64,000 nucleotides of DNA, taken from contig LDWW01000018.1 in assembly GCA_001045525.1 (NCBI GenBank), forward strand, positions 17,798 through 81,797, read 5' to 3'. Below are positions 44,624 through 54,025 of this stretch, in pieces. The notes below the pieces were generated by a model. That model was not told the DNA's origin. It saw only the letters and a list, made by a program, of their open reading frames with translations, and did no database searches. Origin of the DNA: Chitinispirillum alkaliphilum. Lineage in GTDB: Bacteria; Fibrobacterota; Chitinivibrionia; Chitinivibrionales; Chitinispirillaceae. The translations under genes were made by a program, and so were the position numbers. Each line of letters starts with the position of its first letter. Position 1 is the stretch's first letter.

Positions 44624-45915
44624 TTGTATGTCTTCTCCTTATTTTGATGTAGTTCGCTGGTACCGCATGCTTCCCAGTAGAGGGGGCAGGCCGCCTGACA
44701 GGCACTGAACGCGCTGCAGTCAAGGCACTCTGAGGGTGCGTACTTTTTTTCTTTGAAATACCTGGCACGATCAGAGTACCATACGGTATCAAATTTTTTC
44801 TTTAACAGATTCCCGATCGGCTCTTCATACGAAGAACACGGGAAAACTTCACCATCACAATTGACGCTGATTAAACCATCCATTGCAGCACATGCTTTAT
44901 TCCCTAAACCTCTTGCGACGGGATTAAATTGACAAAACGGTGTGGGAGAATACCAGAAAAAGGTCAGTCCGCACCTTTGCGCCTCAGAGTTAATTTTGTC
45001 TACTATATCCCCTATTTCGCTATAGGAGATATACAGGTCATGATTTAGCGGATTTTTCCTGGAAGGGATATACATGTTCATTGAGAAGCGGTTGATCCCG
45101 AGGCCTTCCAGAAAAGGAGGCATAGTCTCAATAGTGTCTTTGTTCAGAGCACATATTGTTGTATTTGTCTGCACCGCGATCTGCGCCTTCTTAAGTGCTT
45201 TGATTCCCTCAATGGTTTTTTCAAATGCCCCCTCAACCCCGCACAGACGATCATGTATCGCGGCCTCAGAGGATTCAAGACTGATCTGTGCAGTCCTGAG
45301 CCCGGCACGGTATAAGGACAAAGCCCTTTCTTCAGTAATCAAAGTGCCATTGCTGATCAGATTTGTCCTGAGCCCCACCTTTAAAGCGTAAGCCACAAGT
45401 GTCTCAAGATCTTTACGCAACAAAGGTTCTCCTCCGGTAAAGGAGAAAAACGGGATTTTTGCCTTGTCCCGAAAAATCCGTATAATTTTTTTTATCTGCC
45501 CTGTTGACATTTCCCGGTAATCACTTCCCCCCGGACATCCGGCATAACAAAAGAGACATCTGTTATTGCACCGCTTGGTTACAGCAATCTCTCCAAGAAC
45601 TGGCAGCCGTGTAAAATCAAACTCATATCTGACAGATTCAGTCCGAACACCCTTTCCATCCATACAATCCTGAATATTTCTGAAGAAACGATCAATATCC
45701 CTGATTCTTTTTTCATTACAATCCGGAATTTTTTCAAGGCTCCCCCCGGCAAACAGATATTTCAACAAACTGGTCCCTGTACTGTTCAGTTTGTAAACCA
45801 TATTGGGGGGAATAATCAGAACATCATCTTCTGCCCGGTAAAGCAGGAACGGCTTCACTGAATTAAACCAGTGTGAAAGCGAAGCTATAGATTCTTTTAT
45901 CTGCGAAGATGTCAA
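44620..45915 (-). CDS. radical SAM/SPASM peptide-modifying enzyme with PqqD-like domain
   Basis: 431 residues from a TTG start at 45915. A GGGAGGG ribosome site lies 5 bp upstream, and the TTG overlaps the stop of the upstream gene (TTGA); a longer ATG frame would reach back into that gene's repeats. Residues about 20-65 (FLLYRAEDDVLIIPPNMVYK, NSTGTSLLKYLFAGGSLEKI) resemble PqqD/RRE leader-binding domains. The core has C-x3-C-x2-C in KRCNNRCLFCYAGC and GGEPLLR, and the C-terminus has SPASM Cys, VNCDGEVFPCSS and ECLDCSAFSACQAACPLYWE. Such enzymes install crosslinks or epimerise residues in peptides. Its substrate is probably the Cys-repeat tail of the upstream gene. Confidence 0.9.
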   Translation of the reverse strand: MTSSQIKESIASLSHWFNSVKPFLLYRAEDDVLIIPPNMVYKLNSTGTSLLKYLFAGGSLEKIPDCNEKRIRDIDRFFRNIQDCMDGKGVRTESVRYEFDFTRLPVLGEIAVTKRCNNRCLFCYAGCPGGSDYREMSTGQIKKIIRIFRDKAKIPFFSFTGGEPLLRKDLETLVAYALKVGLRTNLISNGTLITEERALSLYRAGLRTAQISLESSEAAIHDRLCGVEGAFEKTIEGIKALKKAQIAVQTNTTICALNKDTIETMPPFLEGLGINRFSMNMYIPSRKNPLNHDLYISYSEIGDIVDKINSEAQRCGLTFFWYSPTPFCQFNPVARGLGNKACAAMDGLISVNCDGEVFPCSSYEEPIGNLLKKKFDTVWYSDRARYFKEKKYAPSECLDCSAFSACQAACPLYWEACGTSELHQNKEKTYK

Positions 45916-47543
45916 CGAGCCCTCCCGGAAATGCACGCTGAATGACAGGCACTGTGGCAAGCCGAATGACAGGCACTGTGACAGGCCGAGTAACAAGCCG
46001 AATGGCAGGCATTATGACAGGCGGAGTAACATACCGAATCAATACCAGCCACATTAGGAGTAAAGCAACCTGAAAAGCAGTTGTTAGACTGCATGAACTC
46101 TTTACAGGAACCGCTAACTTCCAGTGGCAGGCTCATATTTTCATACCTGGAGGGCAGATGGGTCAAACGGTTCAAATTATACCAGTTATTCCAGTGATAA
46201 GTGTTACCGGTAGTTTGATTCTGTATACCCTCAGATTCTTCTCCCTGATTTTTTTTCAAATATTCAGTTCTATAAAATTCCTTTGTCGCTTCAAGGTCAC
46301 AGTCCCAAATCTTCTCCTGCAATGTTTTCATGTTTTTTTCGAAATATTTGGTTAACTTGAGAGAAACAACCTTCCCCTGCGAATCGAAACACTCCAGAAA
46401 ATCTGTTTCAAAGTGCTCAAGTGCCCTAACCACCTCAAGAACCCGTATTTCCAAAGGAGCTACTTGGACCACTTCTACTATCTTCTGTGAAACAAGTCCT
46501 TCTAAAATGAGGGCAACTATTGATTTAAGTTCGAGATCGATCAGAAAAGCGAGTTCTACAGGATTCAGATCTTCAGCAATCTTTCCCTCAACCTGGTAGG
46601 AACCCACTACAAGTCTGGGCGGAGTCCATGAGTAATCCGCCCAACTGACCCCTTTAAGCAGCTCCCTTTTACCCTCACTATTTTTCACTTTCGAATAAAA
46701 ACCAAAGCCCCCAAAGAGCACAACAACTCCCATAGAAATCAAAAAACCTACCCTGATATTTCTTATGGACGCGACCTGCAGAGTCTCATTACCCCTTTGG
46801 TTATCAATGTCAAAAGTATCGGATGTTTTTTTGTTCAGAAATCCAGCATATTCCTTCGGGAAATAAAACTGAATATTCTGTTCCCTATGTGATCGAAGAT
46901 TCTTCTGATAAAAAAGGAGTGTCAGGAAATACTTTCCGTCGGTTCCTGGTGAACCGTAGAAATCAATTTTGTTTTCTCTGTTAACAAACCTTTCTGTCAT
47001 TAGAGGAATTGCATCTTTTTGTTCTTGTGTCAGTGTATCACCTGGTACTGTTATCGGAAAGACGATGCGAACGGCACGGTGCTGCATAGGGTACTCCCAT
47101 ATATTTGCACCCCAGTTAAAATAAAAATATTCTCTACCATCATTTCCGGTCGTATATCCTATAAGTCCCCTTGCAGCGAAATCACTCTGGAAATTGAGTA
47201 TATAAAAGGCACGACGGGTAAAGTATTTACCATCCGACAAAACAACATTCCAGGTGTCTTGATTTTTCCGATTTATACTCAAAGGGTATCTTACACCGCC
47301 ATCAACATCAGCCCAACATCGTCTAAGATTCCATTTTATATTTCTATCCGCTTCCTGAAAATCAAACCCATGCATTCTTCTGTTCCTGGCAGTCCATTCA
47401 ATAGAGTGGTGCGCATCCACAACTCCGTTAGGTTGTATTGTCAAGGTAATCTCGGTTGATACCAGCCTTAGTTCCTGAGCCCGAAGAGATACCGCAATAC
47501 CGAAAAGCAGAAGCAATCCTGTGCATCTGTTTATTATTTTCAC
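45912..47543 (-). CDS. DUF2207-like membrane protein with Cys-rich repeat tail
   Basis: 543 residues from a GTG start with GGAGG 6 bp upstream. A signal peptide (LLLLFGIAVSLRAQ) and a DUF2207 extracytoplasmic region (about 25-260) are followed by a membrane helix near 265-285 (VGFLISMGVVVLFGGFGFYS). The cytosolic part contains EDLNPVELAFLIDLELKSIV, resembling the conserved DUF2207/TIGR04222 segment. The last 40 residues are eight Cys-(His/Tyr)-(Ser/Asn)-Ala tetrads, then CISGRAR. Three more Cys lie just upstream (SGSCKEF, NNCFSGC). The predicted topology puts the tail in the cytosol, where the next gene's radical SAM enzyme could act. Confidence 0.82.
   Translation of the reverse strand: MKIINRCTGLLLLFGIAVSLRAQELRLVSTEITLTIQPNGVVDAHHSIEWTARNRRMHGFDFQEADRNIKWNLRRCWADVDGGVRYPLSINRKNQDTWNVVLSDGKYFTRRAFYILNFQSDFAARGLIGYTTGNDGREYFYFNWGANIWEYPMQHRAVRIVFPITVPGDTLTQEQKDAIPLMTERFVNRENKIDFYGSPGTDGKYFLTLLFYQKNLRSHREQNIQFYFPKEYAGFLNKKTSDTFDIDNQRGNETLQVASIRNIRVGFLISMGVVVLFGGFGFYSKVKNSEGKRELLKGVSWADYSWTPPRLVVGSYQVEGKIAEDLNPVELAFLIDLELKSIVALILEGLVSQKIVEVVQVAPLEIRVLEVVRALEHFETDFLECFDSQGKVVSLKLTKYFEKNMKTLQEKIWDCDLEATKEFYRTEYLKKNQGEESEGIQNQTTGNTYHWNNWYNLNRLTHLPSRYENMSLPLEVSGSCKEFMQSNNCFSGCFTPNVAGIDSVCYSACHNACHSACYSACHSACHSACHSACHSACISGRAR
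45933..46031 (-). repeat. 12-bp tandem repeat coding the Cys tetrads
   Basis: Eight and a quarter units of 12 bp encode CYSA, CHNA, CHSA, CYSA, CHSA x4, C. Units use different synonymous codons (TGT/TGC, CAT/CAC, TCG/AGT/TCA), so the protein repeat is kept by selection rather than by recent copying. Confidence 0.88.
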
Positions 47544-48028
47544 CTAACACCTCCAATATTTTCCTGATATCCCATATCAGGGTAGAAACAGTGTAATTAA
47601 AAATCTGACCAGGGGTTAAATTTACAAAGATAAGTACATTGTAAAATCTGCTTTCAGTGAGCAGCTACAATCGGTCCTATTTTTTTTTGAATATTCCATT
47701 GTACCCAAAAGTCACATACCATCATCACAAAACATAATAATTGTAACCGAATGAGTCTAAAATATAGTAAATAGCAAGCCTTGACTTTCATAGTTTATCG
47801 GTATGGAAAGCGACACCTCACCATCTCTTATTAACAACTAATAATTTCGGAAAACAGAATGATCTCAACTTTAAGTACGACAACCATCAAGGAAATTTGG
47901 TTATGCCCAAAATAGATTTTCACATATAGCACTTCGCTCCATCCATCCCCGTCATTCATATTATATTATCTACAAGAGAATCATTTGTTTCTCACCCGAT
48001 ATGGTTATCATTAACCCGGAGGATATTT
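47544..48028. other. divergent intergenic region
   Basis: About 485 bp of AT-rich sequence between the DUF2207-like gene and the flavodoxin gene. It contains the palindrome noted separately and a GGAGG site before the flavodoxin ATG. No clear promoter consensus; no ORF. Confidence 0.4.
47563..47581 (-). promoter_or_regulatory. 8-bp palindrome upstream of the Cys-tail gene
   Basis: CCTGATAT-CCC-ATATCAGG lies 20 bp before the GTG start. It could be an operator or a short leader hairpin affecting the radical SAM cassette. Confidence 0.4.
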
Positions 48029-48505
48029 ATGAAAATTGGAATTGTTATTCACACTCAGTCTGGGCATACCTTGAATTTTGCCAAAATCATCGAGAAAAAA
48101 CTCACACAGCATGGACATGAAGTGGACATTAAGGGTTTACGCACAAAAGGAGCTGTCAAACCCCGCTCGCGTAAATTTGACCTGATCAAAATTCCTGAAA
48201 TCGATGAGTATGATGTGCTTCTTTTTGGCGGACCGGTTTGGGCATTCACAGCTTCTCCTGTTGTTTTGAAATATCTCGGCAGTTTAGAAACCCTCAAAGG
48301 GAAAAAGGCATTATGCTTTGTTACTATGGGTCTGCCCTTTCCCTCTCTTGGCGGTAAACAGGCAATAAAAGCAATGGAAGAGGATTTGGCACTATCAGGG
48401 GCAGAAATTCTACCAGGAGAAATCGTATGGTATTTTTTCAGTGGGGATGAGGAGAAGATGAAAGCAGCAGCCACGAGAATAAACGATGCAATAGGAGAAC
48501 CGTAA
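48029..48505 (+). CDS. flavodoxin-family protein
   Basis: 158 residues. The N-terminal FMN-binding loop IGIVIHTQSGHTLNFAKIIE, a mid segment YDVLLFGGPVWAFTASPVV and MGLPFPSLGGKQA match short flavodoxin/NADPH-FMN-reductase-like proteins. They carry electrons or reduce quinones. GGAGG lies 6 bp before the ATG. Solitary; partner unknown. Confidence 0.85.
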   Translation: MKIGIVIHTQSGHTLNFAKIIEKKLTQHGHEVDIKGLRTKGAVKPRSRKFDLIKIPEIDEYDVLLFGGPVWAFTASPVVLKYLGSLETLKGKKALCFVTMGLPFPSLGGKQAIKAMEEDLALSGAEILPGEIVWYFFSGDEEKMKAAATRINDAIGEP

Positions 48506-48607
48506 ACAAAGCGGGGGGACCACTCTCCTCCCTTTGGGATTAAGTTCAAATAAAAAGCCTCTGTTCTGATCGGGCAGTGCCCCACAAAAAAACTTCAGTC
48601 AATTTAA

Positions 48608-49924
48608 TTACAGCAGGTTGGCAGCAAGCTCAGAGAGCTTTGACCTTTCCCCTTTGGTAAAGGTCACGTGTGCTGCAATCTCCTGTTTTCTGAATTTTTC
48701 CACCACGTAGGTAAGACCATTACTTGAAGAGTCGATGTAGGGGTTGTCTATCTGGTATGGATCACCGGTGACTACAATTTTGGTTCCATCCCCTACCCTG
48801 GTAATGATGGTTTTAATTTCGTGAGGAGTAAGGTTTTGTGCTTCATCGATTATGAGGTATTGATTGTGAATGGAACGCCCTCTTATATAGGTAAGTGGCT
48901 CAATAATAAGAATTCCCATCTCCATCAATTCTTTAAACCCTCTGGACCGGGACTGGGTCCGGCTCTCTTTTCTCATAATCAGTTCGACGTTGTCAATTAT
49001 GGGGTACATCCATGGCGTGAGTTTTTCTTCCACCGTTCCGGGAAGAAATCCAATATCCTTACCCATGGGAAGCGTAGGTCTTGAGACAAGAATCCGGCTG
49101 TAAATATTTTCATCCACAGTTTTAAACAGACTTGCAGCAACAGCCAGAAGAGTTTTCCCCGTGCCGGCCTTCCCGACAAGAGTGACCAGCTGTATTTCAT
49201 CATTGAGAAGAGCATCCATTGCAAATGCCTGTTCTCTGTTTCTGGGCGTAATCCGCCAGGGGCCCTCCTGATTTTCCGGCATAACCCGTACAATCCCCTG
49301 CTTCTCCCTGCTGAAACGTCCCGGGAAGCTTATCTGAGGATCGGTATCTGAAAAAAGTGATACATACTGATTTGGAAAAAACTCCTCATCAATTTTGCAG
49401 TATCCCTGCTCCCTGAATCTGGATAGTACTGCAGAGTTAACGGTGACATTTTTTACACCGGAATAGAGGTCCTCTATATCGACCTTATCTGTTTCGTAAT
49501 CTTCAACATCCAACCCAAGAGCATCGGCTTTGACCCTAAGATTGATATCTTTTGAGACAAAGATAGTGGGGATATCGGTTGACTCCTTTACACCGAGCGC
49601 GATCGCCAGGGTCATACTGTTCTTGCTTCTGTCACGGAGTTCTTCGGGCAGTTTTCTTAGCATACTGCCTGCACCGATTTTCACAAAGAGTCTGCCTCCG
49701 TTTTTTAACTCCACACCATTTGAGAGCTTTGCCCCTTTTCTCATCTCATCGAGGATTCTTGAAGTCTGACGGGCGCTGGTGCCGATTTCGGTGACCTCTT
49801 TTTTAAACCGGTCAATTTCTTCGATAACAGTAATAGGCACAATTACATTGTTTTGCCCGAATTTAAACATCGCCTGCGCATCGTAGAGTAAGACAGTTGT
49901 ATCCAGTATATAATTTTTTTTCAT
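48608..49924 (-). CDS. PhoH-family ATPase with N-terminal PIN domain
   Basis: 438 residues. The N-terminal PIN domain (NYILDTTVLLYD, ITVIEEIDRFK, FVSKDINLRVKADALG) has the acidic ribonuclease site. The C-terminal PhoH P-loop domain has LVGKAGTGKTLLAVAASLFK and Walker B YLIIDEAQNLTPHEIKTII. This is the YlaK/PhoH2 type; related proteins are RNA helicase-nucleases. Its own role is not established. The 230 bp upstream (49925-50154) hold no gene. Confidence 0.92.
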   Translation of the reverse strand: MKKNYILDTTVLLYDAQAMFKFGQNNVIVPITVIEEIDRFKKEVTEIGTSARQTSRILDEMRKGAKLSNGVELKNGGRLFVKIGAGSMLRKLPEELRDRSKNSMTLAIALGVKESTDIPTIFVSKDINLRVKADALGLDVEDYETDKVDIEDLYSGVKNVTVNSAVLSRFREQGYCKIDEEFFPNQYVSLFSDTDPQISFPGRFSREKQGIVRVMPENQEGPWRITPRNREQAFAMDALLNDEIQLVTLVGKAGTGKTLLAVAASLFKTVDENIYSRILVSRPTLPMGKDIGFLPGTVEEKLTPWMYPIIDNVELIMRKESRTQSRSRGFKELMEMGILIIEPLTYIRGRSIHNQYLIIDEAQNLTPHEIKTIITRVGDGTKIVVTGDPYQIDNPYIDSSSNGLTYVVEKFRKQEIAAHVTFTKGERSKLSELAANLL

Positions 49925-50154
49925 TTATAAGAGCCCTGCCTGCCAGATTTTTTTCAATTTAGCGACGCATCAATTTATAGGAAAAAAGCAGCTTTTCCAC
50001 TATAACTCTTAAACAAAGCCAATCCAAAACCCACATTTATATTACGTTTAGATAGTACCGGGGATTAAAAAGTCTTAAATACAGCCAACTCTAAGCCGAG
50101 AGTTTTGAAAAGACCCTGTTTACAGGATTCAGAAAACCGGTTAAAAGCCAAACC

Positions 50155-51528
50155 TCATCTGTCATTGAGGGGTGCATATTTTCTTTTCTCAGAGACACTT
50201 TTATAAGCGGGGCGAATTATTCTTCCTCCACTTAGAAGCTCCTCAATGCGATGAGCCGACCAGCCTGCAATTCTGGAGATTGCAAATATGGGGCAATAGA
50301 GTTCCTGTGGGATATTCAACATCTGGTAAACCATACCGGAGTAAAAGTCTACATTGGCACAGATTACCTTCCCGTTACCCTTATATTTTGAAAAGACAGA
50401 AGGAGTTACCCTCTCAACAGCTTCATGAAGCTCAAATTCGTCGGTTCTTCCCTTTTCCAACGCCAGCTCGGAAGCCTTTTCCTTCAATACTACCGCCCGC
50501 GGATCACTAAGGGTATAAATGGCATGCCCCATTCCATAAATAAGCCCTTTACGGTCAAATTCTTCCCGTTTTAATATTTTTGCCAGAAATGAAGCGATTT
50601 CTTCATCATCTTTCCAATCCCTGACCCCATTTTTCACACACTCCATCATTTCTGAAACTTTTATGTTTGCCCCACCGTGCTTTCCGCCTTTCAGGGCCCC
50701 CACAGCAGCGGCCATAGCAGAGTAGATATCGGTATCAGCCGAGGAAACCACATGAAGTGCAAAAGCGGAGTTATTACCACCACCATGCTCAGCATGAAGC
50801 ATGAGAGCGAAATCAAGCGTTTCTGCTTCAATTTGGGTATATTTTGAATCGGGACGAATCATGTGGAGGAAATTCTCCGCAGTACTTAATCCCTCAAGGG
50901 GATTGTGTATCACCAGGCTTTTCTTGTTGAAGTAATGGCACTTTGCCTGATAGGCATAGGCCACCAGGGTAGGAAACCTGGCAATCAGCTCGATACACTG
51001 ACGAAGGTTGTTTTTAAGCGAGAGATCATCGGGATATTCATCATAGGAGTAGCATGCAAGAACAGACCGCGCAAGTTTATTCATAATATCAGAACTTGGG
51101 GCTTTCAGGATCATGTTTTCAGTGAAACCAGCAGGCAGTTCCCTATGACTGTCAAGCATCTCCCTGAACTTATCCAACTGATCTTTCTGAGGAAGTTCTC
51201 CAAACAGAAGAAGGTAGGCTACTTCACTGAAACCAAACCTTTTTTCTGCCCTGCAGCCATTAATTATGTCTTTTATATTTATTCCCCTGTATCGTAAGCG
51301 TCCCTCTACAGGAGTTTTCTCCCCCTCATCGATGATATACCCGTGCACATCCCCTATATGCGTCAGGCCAACCAGCACACCGGTGCCGTCCTCATTGCGC
51401 AAGCCTCTCTTCACGTTGTACTTGCAATACATCTCCGGATCGATACAATTTTGTCCCGATGCTATTTCACAAAGTTTACTGAGATACTGCCTTTCGAACT
51501 GTGATTCCTTGCGCACTGTACCATTCAT
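50155..51528 (-). CDS. gltA: citrate synthase
   Basis: 457 residues. The core motifs of citrate synthase are RLRYRGINIKDIINGC near the N-terminus, the catalytic His in LHAEHGGGNNSAFAL at about 237, GGKHGGANIKVSEMM at about 275 and GMGHAIYTLSDPRA at about 322. The enzyme joins acetyl-CoA and oxaloacetate. The protein is longer than E. coli GltA because of an N-terminal extension of about 40 residues, as in some anaerobes. A 2-methylcitrate synthase is a less likely alternative. Confidence 0.93.
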   Translation of the reverse strand: MNGTVRKESQFERQYLSKLCEIASGQNCIDPEMYCKYNVKRGLRNEDGTGVLVGLTHIGDVHGYIIDEGEKTPVEGRLRYRGINIKDIINGCRAEKRFGFSEVAYLLLFGELPQKDQLDKFREMLDSHRELPAGFTENMILKAPSSDIMNKLARSVLACYSYDEYPDDLSLKNNLRQCIELIARFPTLVAYAYQAKCHYFNKKSLVIHNPLEGLSTAENFLHMIRPDSKYTQIEAETLDFALMLHAEHGGGNNSAFALHVVSSADTDIYSAMAAAVGALKGGKHGGANIKVSEMMECVKNGVRDWKDDEEIASFLAKILKREEFDRKGLIYGMGHAIYTLSDPRAVVLKEKASELALEKGRTDEFELHEAVERVTPSVFSKYKGNGKVICANVDFYSGMVYQMLNIPQELYCPIFAISRIAGWSAHRIEELLSGGRIIRPAYKSVSEKRKYAPLNDR

Positions 51529-51868
51529 AATACCGTTTTCCCACTTATTCTTCTTTATATTCTAACCTGACCTGTCATACTGCATGAAATTTATCTGTCC
51601 AAAGGGTGCTCTCTGGAAATAAGCTCATAAATATACATTAAAAACCGGGCCAACACCTCAACAGATTAGATTTGATTGAAATTTAGCAACTACCCAGGTA
51701 AAAAAAACCTCAAAAAACAGAAGCAATAAAGCTGCAGATCAGACCCAAATCTAGAATTGAGGTAATCATAAAGATCATTCCCTTTTGTGGTATAATAATT
51801 GTTCCTAAAAGTAATGTGAAGATAAATCCCGGAAGGCAACTCCCAACTATCCCTCACAAGGTGAATAT
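51529..51868. other. divergent intergenic region
   Basis: 340 bp between gltA and the sensor kinase. Contains the extended -10 promoter listed separately; otherwise AT-rich with no ORF. Confidence 0.4.
51788..51796 (+). promoter_or_regulatory. extended -10 promoter of the sensor kinase gene
   Basis: TGGTATAAT, a perfect extended -10 (TGn-TATAAT), lies about 70 bp before the kinase start. The -35 region is weak, as such promoters tolerate. Confidence 0.5.
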
Positions 51869-53311
51869 GTGCAGAACAATTTAAATCAGCAGATTTTTGC
51901 TGAAAAAATCAAACACATCTATACTCTGGTCCCGGTTGGCCTAATAGCAACACTTGTAAACGGAACCATTGTCACAGCACTGGTTTATACCATTTCGCCT
52001 GAACCCATTGTACTGGTATGGTTTGCTGTTTTGCTCATTGCAGTGGCCCTGCGCAGCCTATTCACTTATCTTGGAGTCCGTTCTATAGAAAAACAGGAAC
52101 ATATCATGCTTTGTGCCACTGTGCTGAGTGCAGGGTTTGCACTTTCAGGTGTCATCTGGGGCTCTGCAGCCTTTTTTATGCTCCTGCACCGCTCTTCACC
52201 TCTTACACTTTTTGTTGCCTTTTTGGTAGGGGGGATGGCTGCCGGCGCTGCCGCTACCTATTCAGCTCTTCGCCCCACCTATTACGCATTTATTTTACCC
52301 GCTGTTATACCACATATTATTCTGTTTCTTTTCTCCGGGACACACGCCTTTATGATAATCGCAGGCATTCTGCTTTATTTTATTGTTCTCGTAAGTATCT
52401 CTGCGGAATCCAACAGAAAAATTATCGATAATGCACTGCGCCTGAGATTTGAAAAGGAAAAACTTGCCAGACTTGTATCAGATGAGCGTAACCGGATTAA
52501 CAGGTCGAATAAAGCATTGAAATATGAGATCAAAAAACGGAAAAATGCAGAAAAAAAGCTTAAACAGAGCTACAAGGAGCTCGAATATAAAGTAGCTCAA
52601 AGAACCGAAGAACTAAGTAAATCAAACAAAAGGCTGGAAGAACTAAACCGTGAACTAACCTACTTTTCCCATTCCGTTTCACACGACCTCCGATCCCCCC
52701 TTTTCAGTATCAATGGATTCAGCAAAGCACTGGGGGAAGAATTAGAGGGAAAAATGGATGATACAGCCAAATACTACCTCTCACTGATTCAGAAAGCTGT
52801 AAAACGAATGGGTGAACTCATTGAAGACCTTCTCATGTTTTCAAAAGCCAGTCAGAGCGAAATACAAAAATCCGAGGTTAACCTGAGTGAAATAGCACTC
52901 GATATTATCAAAAACCTACAAAACCAGGATCTCAAAAGACGTATCAGATTTGTATCTAACCCTCAGATAATTTCCAGATGTGACCCTAAGCTTATACGAA
53001 TAGTATTGGAAAATCTGCTGAGCAATGCCTGGAAATTCACGGGTAAAACAGAAAATCCCCAAATCCAATTCGATATGCTCATAAAAGATAATACTACAGT
53101 GTACTACATCCGCGATAATGGTGCCGGATTCGATATGGCAGAAGCAGAAAAACTGTTCGCCCCATTCAAAAGATTACATACGGCTTCAGAATTTCCGGGC
53201 TCAGGGATTGGTCTGGCAACCGTAGCCAGAATTATATGGCGACATGGCGGCACAATCTGGGCTGAATCTGAGATAGGTAAAGGTGCTACCTTCTATTTTA
53301 CACTTCAATAA
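51869..53311 (+). CDS. membrane sensor histidine kinase
   Basis: 480 residues from a GTG start with an AAGGTG site 5 bp upstream (a nearby ATG at 51867 is out of frame). Five or six membrane helices span about 20-185, then a coiled coil (about 190-260), the HisKA box FSHSVSHDLRSPLFSINGFS and a HATPase domain with ENLLSNAWKFT, DNGAGFD and GSGIGLATVARII. It autophosphorylates the His and passes phosphate to a response regulator, which is not encoded next to it. Orphan kinase; signal unknown. Confidence 0.93.
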   Translation: MQNNLNQQIFAEKIKHIYTLVPVGLIATLVNGTIVTALVYTISPEPIVLVWFAVLLIAVALRSLFTYLGVRSIEKQEHIMLCATVLSAGFALSGVIWGSAAFFMLLHRSSPLTLFVAFLVGGMAAGAAATYSALRPTYYAFILPAVIPHIILFLFSGTHAFMIIAGILLYFIVLVSISAESNRKIIDNALRLRFEKEKLARLVSDERNRINRSNKALKYEIKKRKNAEKKLKQSYKELEYKVAQRTEELSKSNKRLEELNRELTYFSHSVSHDLRSPLFSINGFSKALGEELEGKMDDTAKYYLSLIQKAVKRMGELIEDLLMFSKASQSEIQKSEVNLSEIALDIIKNLQNQDLKRRIRFVSNPQIISRCDPKLIRIVLENLLSNAWKFTGKTENPQIQFDMLIKDNTTVYYIRDNGAGFDMAEAEKLFAPFKRLHTASEFPGSGIGLATVARIIWRHGGTIWAESEIGKGATFYFTLQ

Positions 53312-53537
53312 TTCAACATAACTTTTCACCAAACCATACCGCTTATACACATATCTTCAGTTCTTCAACGAGAAGACCAAAACAATACTGGTAACTCAAA
53401 CCCCCTTACTCATTTTGTATATTAAGTGAGGTATCTCTCTATGTTTCCGCCTACGCCACACGGTTTATGGTTGAACTGATCAAAGCCCTGTACACAGCTC
53501 TTTTTTCAATAAACTTGTTAAGAAACAGAATCCAACA

Positions 53538-54017
53538 ATGGAAACGGATATGTCAAACAACAACCAACCCCATGCCCTTCTCCTGCTGGCCCACAATGAG
53601 GAGCAGATAGGCAAATTATACGAGCATTACGCAACCTGCATTACTCATCACAGAGATTTCTGGAAAAAGCATTCCACAGAAGAATTCAAACACGCAAAGT
53701 GGATACACTCACTTATCGAACTGGTAAATAAGGGTATAATTGATTGGGATACAAAAAGATTCAATGAAGCAGCCATAAGAACAATGAACTCCTATGTGAT
53801 CGAACTAACAGAAAAAGCACAAAAGAGGTGCCCCACAACAGTAGAGGCAATTTCTGATGCAATGAGCATTGAAACCGCTCTCATAGAGAGGAAATTTTTC
53901 GAAGCATTTGAATCTGATAACAAACAGTTCTCTGATGTGATCTCTTCTATAAGGGAGGAAACGCAAAAACATCTCGATGAAATAAAACATCTATGGAACA
54001 ATTACCACAACCGATAA
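53538..54017 (+). CDS. ferritin-like (rubrerythrin-type) four-helix protein
   Basis: 159 residues, almost all helical. Carboxylate and His ligands typical of ferritin-like di-iron proteins are spaced across helices: NEEQIGKLYEHYATCI (about 16-31), EEFKHAKWIHSLIEL (about 47-61), IETALIERKFFEAFE (about 111-125) and ETQKHLDEIKHLWNN (near the end). No rubredoxin domain is present. Probably an oxidative-stress or iron protein. The start may be at residue 5 (MSNNNQP). Confidence 0.75.
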   Translation: METDMSNNNQPHALLLLAHNEEQIGKLYEHYATCITHHRDFWKKHSTEEFKHAKWIHSLIELVNKGIIDWDTKRFNEAAIRTMNSYVIELTEKAQKRCPTTVEAISDAMSIETALIERKFFEAFESDNKQFSDVISSIREETQKHLDEIKHLWNNYHNR

Positions 54018-54025
54018 TTTATGTA

